Assembly: GCA_017444895.1 (NCBI GenBank)
Contig: JAFSVR010000025.1
Coordinates: 1-46,353 of the forward strand
Length of the DNA: 46,353 nucleotides
Direction: 5' to 3'
Origin: Clostridia bacterium
Lineage (GTDB): Bacteria; Bacillota; Clostridia; Christensenellales; UBA1242
The notes under the pieces were generated by a model. It was not told the DNA's origin, searched no databases, and saw only the letters and a list, made by a program, of their open reading frames with translations. Position 1 is the stretch's first letter. Each line of letters begins with the position of its first letter. A program made the position numbers and the translations under genes. Below, in pieces: positions 7,635-15,677 of the stretch.

Positions 7635-8651
7635 TTAAATATTAATCAAAACTTTTTTAAGCAGGTCTGGGTTATCAAGCAATTCTGCACACCCAACAAT
7701 GTCTAAATCTTCAGCGTTATCTGTTCCCCTAACAGGAATGTTAAGTTTTGTTTTGAAATATTTTTCAAGCCCCGTGATTTTACTATCTCCACCAACAAAC
7801 GTGATTCCTCTTTTTGCAATTTCTGCGCACACTTCTGGCGAACACGTATTAAGCACACTAACAATGCTATCAGCAATTTTAGCATAATAATGCTCAACCG
7901 CTGGATAAATATCAGATGAAACAATAATTTGTTTTTTTGCTTCTCTTGTTATTGCATCTTGACCGCTAACTAACACTTCATTGCTGTCTGTGGCATATAG
8001 GCTTCCAATTTCTTTTTTGATTTTCTCTGCACTGCTATCACCAACAATAAAGTTGAATTTTGCAATGAGCTGTTGTTCAATTGCCTTATCAATATTTCCG
8101 CCACCCATTCCAACATTGATTCCATTGATTAGCATTGTTTGAGAAATAACAGCAATGTCCGTGCATCCACCACCAACCCCAACAAACATATTTGTTGCAT
8201 CAGATGAAATATCAGTTCCATAACCAATTGCTGAGCAAATGATAGACGGGATTAAAATAACGTCATTAATTCCGGCATGGTAACAAGTTTGCTCAAACAC
8301 CAACTTCTCAGCCAGGGTTATTCCAAGTGGAACACAAACAATTGCCCTTATATTTGGCTTAAATAATTTCCTTGGACAAATCTTTTCAATAAACATTTTA
8401 AGCATCTTTGTTGCAAGTTCAGAATCTGTTATAACCCCTTCATTAATCGGAGAAACAACAGTTGTTAAGCTCTCTTCACCAAGTTTGCCATATAGTTTTT
8501 TTGCTTCAAGACCAACGGCACAAACCTCTTTATCCCTTGATGCTCCATTAATTGCAACAAGGCTTGGCTCTTTAAGCAAAAAACCATCATTTTGTTTATA
8601 TATGGTTGTGGTTTTTGTTCCCATCTTAATTGCCAGCATAATTGTTCCCAT
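7635..8651 (-). CDS. MreB-like actin homologue with altered nucleotide-binding residues
   Basis: The 338 residues align end to end with MreB/Mbl: LKEPSLVAI near the start, GGGNIDKAI in the middle and ITFVGGDSKITGLEKYF near the end. The key ATP-site residues are changed. The phosphate-1 Asp is K9 (AIKMGT instead of IDLGT), the catalytic Glu region EEP is P135-S136-I137, and the phosphate-2 Asp is G158 (VGVGGGCTD instead of VDIGGGTTE). This suggests weak or absent ATP hydrolysis. The start has GAGGTAAT upstream and a promoter at 8671-8700. mreC and mreD, usual neighbours, are absent. It may be a paralogue of a normal MreB encoded elsewhere. Confidence 0.82.
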   Translation of the reverse strand: MGTIMLAIKMGTKTTTIYKQNDGFLLKEPSLVAINGASRDKEVCAVGLEAKKLYGKLGEESLTTVVSPINEGVITDSELATKMLKMFIEKICPRKLFKPNIRAIVCVPLGITLAEKLVFEQTCYHAGINDVILIPSIICSAIGYGTDISSDATNMFVGVGGGCTDIAVISQTMLINGINVGMGGGNIDKAIEQQLIAKFNFIVGDSSAEKIKKEIGSLYATDSNEVLVSGQDAITREAKKQIIVSSDIYPAVEHYYAKIADSIVSVLNTCSPEVCAEIAKRGITFVGGDSKITGLEKYFKTKLNIPVRGTDNAEDLDIVGCAELLDNPDLLKKVLINI

Positions 8652-8670
8652 AGTATATTACCTCAAGTTT

Positions 8671-8700
8671 ATTATACACCATTAAATATTAAATTTGCAA
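8671..8700 (-). promoter_or_regulatory. Promoter of the MreB-like gene
   Basis: On the minus strand TTGCAA (8695-8700), an 18-base spacer and TATAAT (8671-8676) lie about 20 bases before the start codon. Confidence 0.7.
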
Positions 8701-8701
8701 A

Positions 8702-8726
8702 GAAAAAACTGGCACACTCGCCAGTT
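8702..8726 (-). terminator. Terminator of the Ppx/HD gene
   Basis: Stem AACTGGC / GCCAGTT with a six-base loop (8708-8726) is followed on the minus strand by a T run, directly after the stop codon region of the Ppx-like gene. Confidence 0.8.
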
Positions 8727-8732
8727 TTTTGT

Positions 8733-10253
8733 TTATAAGATTTCAATTTTCTTACCAAAATTCTTTTCAAAATCTTTTGAACACTCGCTTGCCTTTTCAA
8801 TTTCATAGGCATTATCACCAACAGCAATCGTCTTCATTATAACTGAATCACCAAGAACATCACAGTTAATATCAACAATAACATTGTTTTTAACCCTGTC
8901 AAATGATTCTGCAAGCCTGATTATGATTCCAAGCTTTTTAACGGCATTAATATCTTCTTCAGTTATAAGATCTCTGTATTTTATAAACTCACTCATTGGT
9001 ATGCTATCGCCCGTGTGGAGCGCCAAAGCGAACCCCGCAAGCACAAGCTCTCTATGTGTTACGCCATAAATCTCAGATCCAAGCAAAACACTAAAACCAT
9101 TTTTTGCATGCCCAATGTGGCCAATGCGTTCTCCACAGTCATGCATATAAGCCGCAAGACGCAAAATGCGCGTGTAGCCCCTTGGAAGTTTATGCAAAAC
9201 TCTCAGTTGTTTGAACAACAATAACGAAAGATTATAAACCTGCTCATTATGTTTGTCATTTGGCGCATCAAAGAAATGTGATTGCCCGATAATGCTATAC
9301 CCAAGAACATCACTTATTGGCTTTTCTTGGCAAGCAGAAATTTCTTCCTTAAACAATATGCCATGCTCAACGCCCCTGTTAGAAATAACAAACTTATCTC
9401 CTGCAAACTTTTCACTTACGCACATTGCAATTATCATTGACGCAACAAAAACATCTGCACGCTTCTCACCAACGCCTTTAATCTTCTTAGTTTTGTCAAT
9501 GCTGGCGCTTTTGATTTGCTCATAAACGCTTGCAATATCAGCAACATCAAGATTATAGTTGTTAACCAAATCAAGAGGATATTTTCTATACCTTTTTGCC
9601 ATTGTTGCAATGTCTTCAAACAATGCACCACTACCAATCAAGCCATAATCTTCTTCCATTGGTTCAATCCAAACAACCTTTGCAAGCTCTTCTCTAACCT
9701 TGTTGGCCATTTCTTTCAAGTCTGCTTCTTTGTTTTGCTCATTAAGATCATAAGCATCAGCCAAAGTTAGCGGCCCAAAACCAAGTGTTGTTTGGTTCAA
9801 AATGGAACGCCTGTTATAAACAACAATCCTAGTGTTTTCTTGATCTATATGGCATATAACACCCTTTGGAACATCAAACGAATTGATGATGGCATTATAT
9901 ATATAATTATTTTTTTCTTCATCTGAAAGAATTTCAAATCTGAAACCACACAAATTGAACACTTCATCAAAGAAACTATGCATATTCTTTGGTTTCTGAT
10001 TTTCGTTGAAAGATGCAACAGCAATAACCTTGTCAACTTCATAAAGTTCACAAATCTTTCTTAGGTTTTTGAGAGCTTTGATTGTTGCATCAATTTGACT
10101 TTTCTTCCAAAACATATCTGAATCTGGCTCAAGCAACAACTTAAGTTCTTCTTTTTCACTATCAGTTATTGCAAAATAATTGCCATCTTCAACCTTAACG
10201 ATACTGAGCTTTGCACTAAAACTATCAACTGAAATAACTGCAACTTTTTCCAA
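8733..10253 (-). CDS. Ppx/GppA-like protein fused to a C-terminal HD domain
   Basis: The 506-residue protein has the order of Ppx/GppA exopolyphosphatases with a C-terminal HD-type helical domain. Family landmarks include FEILSDEEKNNYIYN (about 107-120), KKIKGVGEKRADVF (about 256-269) and VISNRGVEHGILF (about 289-301). The HD part carries H335, the H371-D372 pair in AAYMHDCGERIGH and a later His-rich stretch. The N-terminal phosphate site is altered: SVDSFSAKL replaces IDLGSNS, and CHIDQENTR replaces the DIGGGSTE loop. Polyphosphatase activity therefore looks unlikely, while the HD domain looks usable. The start is TTG with AAGGAG nine bases upstream. Confidence 0.8.
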   Translation of the reverse strand: MEKVAVISVDSFSAKLSIVKVEDGNYFAITDSEKEELKLLLEPDSDMFWKKSQIDATIKALKNLRKICELYEVDKVIAVASFNENQKPKNMHSFFDEVFNLCGFRFEILSDEEKNNYIYNAIINSFDVPKGVICHIDQENTRIVVYNRRSILNQTTLGFGPLTLADAYDLNEQNKEADLKEMANKVREELAKVVWIEPMEEDYGLIGSGALFEDIATMAKRYRKYPLDLVNNYNLDVADIASVYEQIKSASIDKTKKIKGVGEKRADVFVASMIIAMCVSEKFAGDKFVISNRGVEHGILFKEEISACQEKPISDVLGYSIIGQSHFFDAPNDKHNEQVYNLSLLLFKQLRVLHKLPRGYTRILRLAAYMHDCGERIGHIGHAKNGFSVLLGSEIYGVTHRELVLAGFALALHTGDSIPMSEFIKYRDLITEEDINAVKKLGIIIRLAESFDRVKNNVIVDINCDVLGDSVIMKTIAVGDNAYEIEKASECSKDFEKNFGKKIEIL

Positions 10254-10367
10254 AATGCCAATCTCCTTATGTTTTTGTTAACTCAATTATAACACATCAA
10301 TTTTTGTTTGCATAGTTTTAATTTTGAGAAATTTATAACCCAAATTTACACCCTTTGCAAACCCACA

Positions 10368-11165
10368 CTATATCCTTGTTATGCAATGATTTGGGCAAAC
10401 CTTAACACATTTATTGCAATGAATACACTTGTCTTCAATGACAACAGGAACACCATTTTCAATTTTAATTGCGCCTGCCGGGCACACTTCAACACAATGC
10501 ATACACTTAATGCATCCAACCTCACACCCAAAGCACTCACCAACAGTTTCTGTTTTGTTATTGCAAGCAACGGCAACTCTTTGAGTGTAAGGAATAAGTT
10601 TGATTAAGTTGTTTGGGCAAGCAAGAACACAGTTTCCGCACCCCATACAAACTTCTGGATCAATAATCGCAACACCCCTCTCTGTTATGCTGATTGCGCT
10701 GAAAGGACAAGCCTTTGCACAATCTCCACAACCAAGACAGGCGTATTCGCAAGATTTGCAACCGCTATGGAACTTATTAAGGCTTGCGCAAGATTGATCA
10801 CCGGTATATTCAAATGTCTTTGGGCATCTGCTTCCACCCTTACATTTAACAAAAGCAACCTGCTTCACATTTGCAATGGCATCGCCAACAAAAGAGCCAT
10901 CAATTTTAGCTCTGTTTGCAAAAGTGACAAATGGGCATTCTTCGGCCTTGCCCTTGTTTTCAACAATATCTTGAGCAAGTTTTTTGCAATACTCTCTTCC
11001 ACACGCCCCACAGTTTTCTCCTGGAAGCAAAGATGTAACCATGTCAATTGCGGAATTGCTTGGCTTTTGTCTTTTAATTAAAAATGAAACAAACAAAACA
11101 ACTAGCAAGGTAAAAACTGCAACACCCGCCAAAACGCCAACAACTATCCAAAAAGATTCTCCCAT
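10368..11165 (-). CDS. rnfB: RnfB-like ferredoxin subunit of an Rnf-type complex
   Basis: The 265-residue protein has an N-terminal membrane anchor (about 6-30) and then the RnfB iron-sulfur domain (GENCGACGREYC followed by CPF). After the KCKGG...CLGCGDCAKACP region come several ferredoxin-type CxxCxxCxxxCP motifs. All cluster cysteines expected for RnfB appear present. In Rnf complexes this subunit exchanges electrons with soluble ferredoxin. It is the last gene of rnfCDEAB, 11 bases after rnfA, with AAGGGAG before the start. It is the best preserved subunit of the cluster. Confidence 0.92.
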   Translation of the reverse strand: MGESFWIVVGVLAGVAVFTLLVVLFVSFLIKRQKPSNSAIDMVTSLLPGENCGACGREYCKKLAQDIVENKGKAEECPFVTFANRAKIDGSFVGDAIANVKQVAFVKCKGGSRCPKTFEYTGDQSCASLNKFHSGCKSCEYACLGCGDCAKACPFSAISITERGVAIIDPEVCMGCGNCVLACPNNLIKLIPYTQRVAVACNNKTETVGECFGCEVGCIKCMHCVEVCPAGAIKIENGVPVVIEDKCIHCNKCVKVCPNHCITRI

Positions 11166-11176
11166 ATTTTTCTCCC

Positions 11177-11746
11177 TTAAATCAACACTTCAAAGCCGGC
11201 AAAAGCAAAACCTATGATTGCCATAAGAACCAAAAGCAAAGGCAAGCCCCTAAGGCTATTTGGAGCATATGGCCCATTGATTTTATAGTACGCCCCATAA
11301 ACAATAAAATTAACGATAACAAAGCCCAAGCTATAGAAAACAAGCGATAAAATATAATTAACAAAAACCTGGTTAACAATAGAATAAATCAGAACGCCAA
11401 CGCATGAAACAAACATAAACAAAAATGTATAACTTTTTTCATAGATATAAAACGCTTCTTTGTTGAGCGCCCTGAAAATGAAATATCCAAGAAAACTAAA
11501 CAACCCAACCAACGCAACAATTATCATGAGTTTTGCATATTGAACTGAATAATCTTCAAGAAGACTATAAATAAGATAGTAACCAACTCCTGAGCAAATA
11601 AGAATAAAACTAAACAAAAAGCCCATTAAAGCAGTGTATGGAAAACTTCTTTTATATGCTGAAAGCGTTGGAACTGCAAGCGCTGAAGACGTGCAAACAT
11701 TTGAAGTGAGCATACACGTCAATAAGAGAAACACAACATTACTCAC
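11177..11746 (-). CDS. rnfA: RnfA-like membrane subunit, one cluster cysteine missing
   Basis: The 189-residue protein has six hydrophobic segments and the RnfA-like ending LRGLPLLLVLMAIIGFAFAGF. Aligned by eye to RnfA, the first [2Fe-2S] ligand (Cys25 in ICPFLG) is V25 here (AVPTLS, the proline conserved), while the second matches C115 in MFVSCVGV. A cysteine at position 18 is not in register. The start was set at the GTG at 11746, because GAGGAGGGG lies seven bases upstream and the length then equals the normal about 190. It overlaps the rnfE stop by 8 bases. Confidence 0.82.
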   Translation of the reverse strand: MSNVVFLLLTCMLTSNVCTSSALAVPTLSAYKRSFPYTALMGFLFSFILICSGVGYYLIYSLLEDYSVQYAKLMIIVALVGLFSFLGYFIFRALNKEAFYIYEKSYTFLFMFVSCVGVLIYSIVNQVFVNYILSLVFYSLGFVIVNFIVYGAYYKINGPYAPNSLRGLPLLLVLMAIIGFAFAGFEVLI

Positions 11747-12473
11747 CTTTTGGCCCCTCCTCTTCTTCTTTCTTCTTTTCAATCAATTCATCTGCCCCAA
11801 AATTTTGCCTTTCACTTGCGTTAACCGCCTCTATTCTGCTTGCATTTCTTTCAATGTTAATTTTCATTTTATATTTTGAAACCAACATATCATATTGCAA
11901 CTTTTTATGCTTTCCCGCAAGATAGAAACTATTGCAGAATGCACAAATAACTGCAAGCAAAACGAGCGCACCAGGCGTGCTTCTCATAAATTCAAGGCCA
12001 CTAAAACCAAGGTCAATATTCCATAGCGTTCCGTGCGCCATAATTTCTCTCACACTTCCAAACAAGAGATAAATTCCAAGGAACAATGGAATTTGAATCA
12101 ATAGTCTATAGAAATAATGCGTGAGTTCGGTTTTAGGATTAACATATATAGTGTCAAGCGCCAAAATACCGGCAGTAACAAGGCAATAATCAATCTTTTC
12201 TCCGGCAGTTGAAAACAGCTTGTTTGGAAACAATGAATAGATATATTGAGCAATGCTTATGACTGCACAAGCAATAATCATAAACACAAAAAACCTCAAA
12301 TTTCTATCCGTCATCTTTTCAAGGATTGAAACAAATGAGATTGCAATTGCATATGCCAAACTGGCAACCAAACCCAAAAACACAATTTCGTTTAACGTTT
12401 GAGCCAGCGTTATAAGAGGCAAAACTGCAAGCGTTGAAATGAATACTGGATTAAGCCCTTCTTTATTGTTCAT
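11739..12473 (-). CDS. rnfE: RnfE-like membrane subunit lacking both cluster cysteines
   Basis: The 244-residue protein begins with the RnfE-type NPVF segment, has about six membrane segments, and contains FGSVREIMAHGT like the GAIREVLGAGT of RnfE. The cysteine of LGMCPTLAVTTSA is replaced by leucine (LAVLPLITLAQT, proline kept), and the second site VNCIILGRA reads VTAGILALD. Unusually, a charged tail of about 50 residues (about 190-244) ending in KKKEEEEGPKGE is added. The ATG at 12473 was chosen because of its AAGGGGG site; it overlaps rnfD by 11 bases. Confidence 0.78.
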   Translation of the reverse strand: MNNKEGLNPVFISTLAVLPLITLAQTLNEIVFLGLVASLAYAIAISFVSILEKMTDRNLRFFVFMIIACAVISIAQYIYSLFPNKLFSTAGEKIDYCLVTAGILALDTIYVNPKTELTHYFYRLLIQIPLFLGIYLLFGSVREIMAHGTLWNIDLGFSGLEFMRSTPGALVLLAVICAFCNSFYLAGKHKKLQYDMLVSKYKMKINIERNASRIEAVNASERQNFGADELIEKKKEEEEGPKGE

Positions 12474-13404
12474 CTTGCACCCCCTTGCCAAAATACTTTG
12501 GATATATAACCCTATCTAGAAGAGGCGTGAACAAATTGGCAATAACAAGCGCATAAACAGCGCTCAAATCACCCATCAAATTCATCTTAACAAACACGCC
12601 ACACAAAACCCCAAAAATCAAGGAATATATAATATCCCCTAGCAAGCAGTTCGGGCTGGTTGTGAAATCAACCAACATAAAACAAGCAACAAATATAACA
12701 ATGTTGTTCATCAAAAATGGTGGAACTGCAACAATGTCAAAGCCTGTTAAACAAAAGGCTGTTAAAACATAAAAGCCAATTGCCATAATAGGAACACGAA
12801 TTTTAACAACTCCAAAAATCACAAGCAATACAAAGCCAACCAAAACAGCAACAAGCAGCACTGCTCCAACTGGTGCGGAAACTCTTTTAAGCAAAAGTTC
12901 AAGAGGATTGAAACCAACATAGTTTCCAGACTCCAATCTAACGCCAACTTCTGAAGCATATCCGCTTCCAATGGCCGTTTGCCAAGCACTGCTTCCTGCG
13001 CCAAAAATTGCACTGACTATTATTGCACTTGCCCCAGCTGGATTAACGATATTGTTGGCGTATCCACCAAACATCATTTTAACAACAACTATGGCAAAGA
13101 ACATTGCAATAATAGGAACATATAGCGGTGTTTTTGCCCCACATAAGCAAACAAACATAAGCGCCGTAACAACTGAAGACGCATTTTCTATTTTTAGTTT
13201 TTCATTAACAACAAAGCTATAAAACAATTCAAAGAAAAGCGCACTTGCAACAGAAATTAATGCAAGCAGAAAAATGTTTGTTCCAAGATAAATTGCCCCA
13301 ACTGTTATAAGGCCAATCAAAACAATAACCATCATATACAGCATGAAGCCCGCAGAGTTGTTTTTCTTTATAAAAGGCAAGGGGCCGGCTTTAAGCATCC
13401 TCAT
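12463..13404 (-). CDS. rnfD: RnfD-like membrane subunit lacking the flavin-attachment Thr
   Basis: The 313-residue protein is a polytopic membrane protein of the RnfD/NqrB family, with MFGGYANNIVNPAGA matching the FGGxGxNxFNPA motif and CFMLVDFTTSPN matching the conserved FMxTDxxTSP region. In RnfD a Thr in an SATPLE-type motif carries covalently bound FMN. Here the same place reads VGFNPLELLL, with N166 instead of Thr. The loop before it is also unusual. The start ATG overlaps the rnfC stop as TAATG, a typical coupled junction. No rnfG follows, whereas in most clusters it lies between rnfD and rnfE. Confidence 0.85.
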   Translation of the reverse strand: MRMLKAGPLPFIKKNNSAGFMLYMMVIVLIGLITVGAIYLGTNIFLLALISVASALFFELFYSFVVNEKLKIENASSVVTALMFVCLCGAKTPLYVPIIAMFFAIVVVKMMFGGYANNIVNPAGASAIIVSAIFGAGSSAWQTAIGSGYASEVGVRLESGNYVGFNPLELLLKRVSAPVGAVLLVAVLVGFVLLVIFGVVKIRVPIMAIGFYVLTAFCLTGFDIVAVPPFLMNNIVIFVACFMLVDFTTSPNCLLGDIIYSLIFGVLCGVFVKMNLMGDLSAVYALVIANLFTPLLDRVIYPKYFGKGVQDEQ

Positions 13405-14717
13405 TATAACGTTTCCCCCCTTTTGATTTTATCTTTCATATCACTAATTCGCTGAGCAAGATTACGTTTTGATGGGCAAACATAACTGCAAACCCCACAA
13501 TTAATGCAGGCTTCTGCCCCATATTTTTTACCCCTGCCATAGTCATGCTCAAGAGCATAAGTGTCAAGAGCCATTGGCTCCAATCTTGTTGGACAAACCG
13601 CTGAACATCTTCCACAGTTAATGCAGTCAATTTCATGGTCATCATATTTCTCACCAAATGCAACAATAGCATTTTTAGAAATCGGCAAATTTGTTTCAAG
13701 TTTTATCTGTGCAACACCACTCATTGCCCCGCCGATGGCAAAAGAGGCAAACTTTTCTTTATCCTTAATTCCAAACTGATCAAAAATGACGTTTGCATTA
13801 AGGCCATTTTTAACCCAGGCAAGCCCATTTTCCACAAAGTTATCTCCGCTGATTGTGTAAACCGTTGCAGTTGTTGGGGTGTTATTATAAACGGCGTTAT
13901 AGAAGTTATAACAAGCTTGCGCATTTTCAACAATCATACCCTTGCTTGCAATATCATCATCAATTTTAACCATTGTTTTTGTTAGCTTATAAGCTAATAA
14001 ATGTTCTTCATCAAAAGGATACTTTTTGCTTCCATGAACAAACGTGAACTTTTGAATATCCCCATCAAATCCAAGGAGGTGTTCCTTTATTGCGTTTGAT
14101 ATCACACCTAATTGATCAACGCCAACAAAAACAACCTTCTTGAAGTCAAGAAGTTTAGAAAACAAAACCGCACCGCCAGCAACTTCTCTGGCATAATTCC
14201 TTGCAATAGCGGAGTTTGAACAAACATAACCATCGCTATCATAAAGATTGATTATAAGTGTTTGAGGGTTGGCAACCCCTCTATTAATATACTTTGAATA
14301 TGTTGGATAATTCTTTCCAAAAGTGTCAATAGATCCACTCTCAACAAGCCTTCCAAACAAACTAACCCTTGTTTGTTTTTCAAGGGCCTTAAATTTGATA
14401 TAAACATCTTTTGCGCTTGGAACAATTGTTATTATCTTTGAATGTTGCCCAAGAGAATTCAGTTTATCTTCAATTTTAGAAATATTCCCGCTAACCGGGC
14501 TATAAATGAACGCCGAGGTTTTATCAACAGGTTTAGCAAGAACGCTTCCCGTCTTAACATTTTGACCAACGCTAACAATTGGCTCACTTTCACTCCCCAT
14601 TCCGGGTTTCAAAGCAATGCAAAATTCTTCTGAATTTCGCAATTCCAAAATGTCAGCATTTTTAAGGGCCTTTCGGCACCCCTTAATATAAACCCCGCGA
14701 CAACTCGCTAAAGCCAT
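13404..14717 (-). CDS. rnfC: RnfC-like subunit with intact ferredoxin domain and eroded flavin loops
   Basis: The 437-residue protein follows RnfC architecture. It has a barrel-sandwich region (VSVGQNVKTGSVLA and SPVSGNISKIED), a NuoF/SLBB-like middle (GMIVENAQACYNF, AIGGAMSGVAQ), and two ferredoxin motifs CINCGRCSAVCP (C365-C375) and CINCGVCSYVCP (C404-C414). The eight cluster cysteines are present. The Gly-rich flavin/NADH loops are not: GxGGAGFPT reads IDTFGKNYPT, and NGAECEPY reads NLYDSDGY. NADH oxidation by the usual mechanism is therefore doubtful. It is the first gene of the cluster, with GGGGG seven bases before the ATG. Confidence 0.85.
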   Translation of the reverse strand: MALASCRGVYIKGCRKALKNADILELRNSEEFCIALKPGMGSESEPIVSVGQNVKTGSVLAKPVDKTSAFIYSPVSGNISKIEDKLNSLGQHSKIITIVPSAKDVYIKFKALEKQTRVSLFGRLVESGSIDTFGKNYPTYSKYINRGVANPQTLIINLYDSDGYVCSNSAIARNYAREVAGGAVLFSKLLDFKKVVFVGVDQLGVISNAIKEHLLGFDGDIQKFTFVHGSKKYPFDEEHLLAYKLTKTMVKIDDDIASKGMIVENAQACYNFYNAVYNNTPTTATVYTISGDNFVENGLAWVKNGLNANVIFDQFGIKDKEKFASFAIGGAMSGVAQIKLETNLPISKNAIVAFGEKYDDHEIDCINCGRCSAVCPTRLEPMALDTYALEHDYGRGKKYGAEACINCGVCSYVCPSKRNLAQRISDMKDKIKRGETL

Positions 14718-14796
14718 ATTCTTTCCCCCACTCTAACAACTCATATTTTAGCAAAAATGGAAAAGATTGGCAACTAATTAAACCCTTATTATAATA

Positions 14797-15183
14797 TTAT
14801 TTATTTTTATTCTTCTTGGCTTGAGCAATAATAGTAGACAAAATAAGAAAACAACCAAAGCCAACAAGAAAGATCCCAAAGATGATTTGCAGGGTTTTTG
14901 GCTTGGCACGATCTGCAAAAAAAGCACCAAAACCACTAACAACAATCGCAGAAACATAAAGTGGCCAAATGCCAGAAAGTTTCAAAAGCTTCTTTTTTGC
15001 ATACACAATAACACACACCACCCCAATAACAACAAAAACAGCAAGATTAACTCCTTGCGCAACCTTTTGACCAACCCCCATCAAAATGGTAAGCAAAGGT
15101 ATCAAAAAAGTTCCGCCACCCATCCCCATTCCGGCGAGAACTCCACTAAGCAACCCAACCAACACAAAAAACATCCAATCCAT
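14797..15183 (-). CDS. Half-size TauE/SafE-family permease, second of a pair
   Basis: The 128-residue protein has about four membrane segments and the glycine-rich LLSGVLAGMGMGGGTFLIPLL motif at the N-terminus, typical of each half of TauE/SafE anion exporters. Full-length members have two such halves in one chain of about 250 residues. Its ATG overlaps the stop of the preceding half-gene by one base, so the two halves are probably made together and pair in the membrane. Substrate unknown; sulfite or organosulfonate export is the family precedent. Confidence 0.8.
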   Translation of the reverse strand: MDWMFFVLVGLLSGVLAGMGMGGGTFLIPLLTILMGVGQKVAQGVNLAVFVVIGVVCVIVYAKKKLLKLSGIWPLYVSAIVVSGFGAFFADRAKPKTLQIIFGIFLVGFGCFLILSTIIAQAKKNKNK

Positions 15184-15563
15184 TAAAATATAAGTTTAAC
15201 CCCCGAAAGAATGATAACAACGCCAAATATATAAACAATTATGTTGTTTTTGAGTTTGGATAATATAACTGTTCCCAAAACTGCGCCAACCAAAGACCCA
15301 ATCAACACAAACAATGAGATGCTAAGGCTGAAATGGCCCAATATAACATATATTATGCCAGACACAGCACAAAGCGGAAGAATAACAAAAATAGCGGTTG
15401 CGTGGGCTTCTTTGGGTTCCAATTTCAAAACATAGCGCAAAACAATAACGGTTAAGATTCCTCCACCTGCCCCCAGAAAGCCATTAACCGCCCCAATCAA
15501 AATCCCGCTCATAATAAGCACAATATAACGGCCTATCTTGTTCATATGTATATTTTGCGCCAC
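15183..15563 (-). CDS. Half-size TauE/SafE-family permease, first of a pair
   Basis: The 126-residue protein carries the second copy of the family signature (GILIGAVNGFLGAGGGILTVI) and about four membrane segments. It corresponds to the N-terminal half of a full TauE/SafE protein. The GTG at 15563 and the ATG at 15545 are both possible starts and neither has a clear ribosome site; the ATG start would still contain the whole motif. The gene is directly upstream of the second half with a one-base stop/start overlap. Confidence 0.78.
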   Translation of the reverse strand: MAQNIHMNKIGRYIVLIMSGILIGAVNGFLGAGGGILTVIVLRYVLKLEPKEAHATAIFVILPLCAVSGIIYVILGHFSLSISLFVLIGSLVGAVLGTVILSKLKNNIIVYIFGVVIILSGVKLIF

Positions 15564-15677
15564 AAGCCAAAAATCTATTAAATTTCTAACTAAAAACTTG
15601 ATTTTTATTTGATTTCCAAGTTATAATTATATATAATATTAAAAGTCAAAAATATCATATTAAAAGGAATGCGATAA

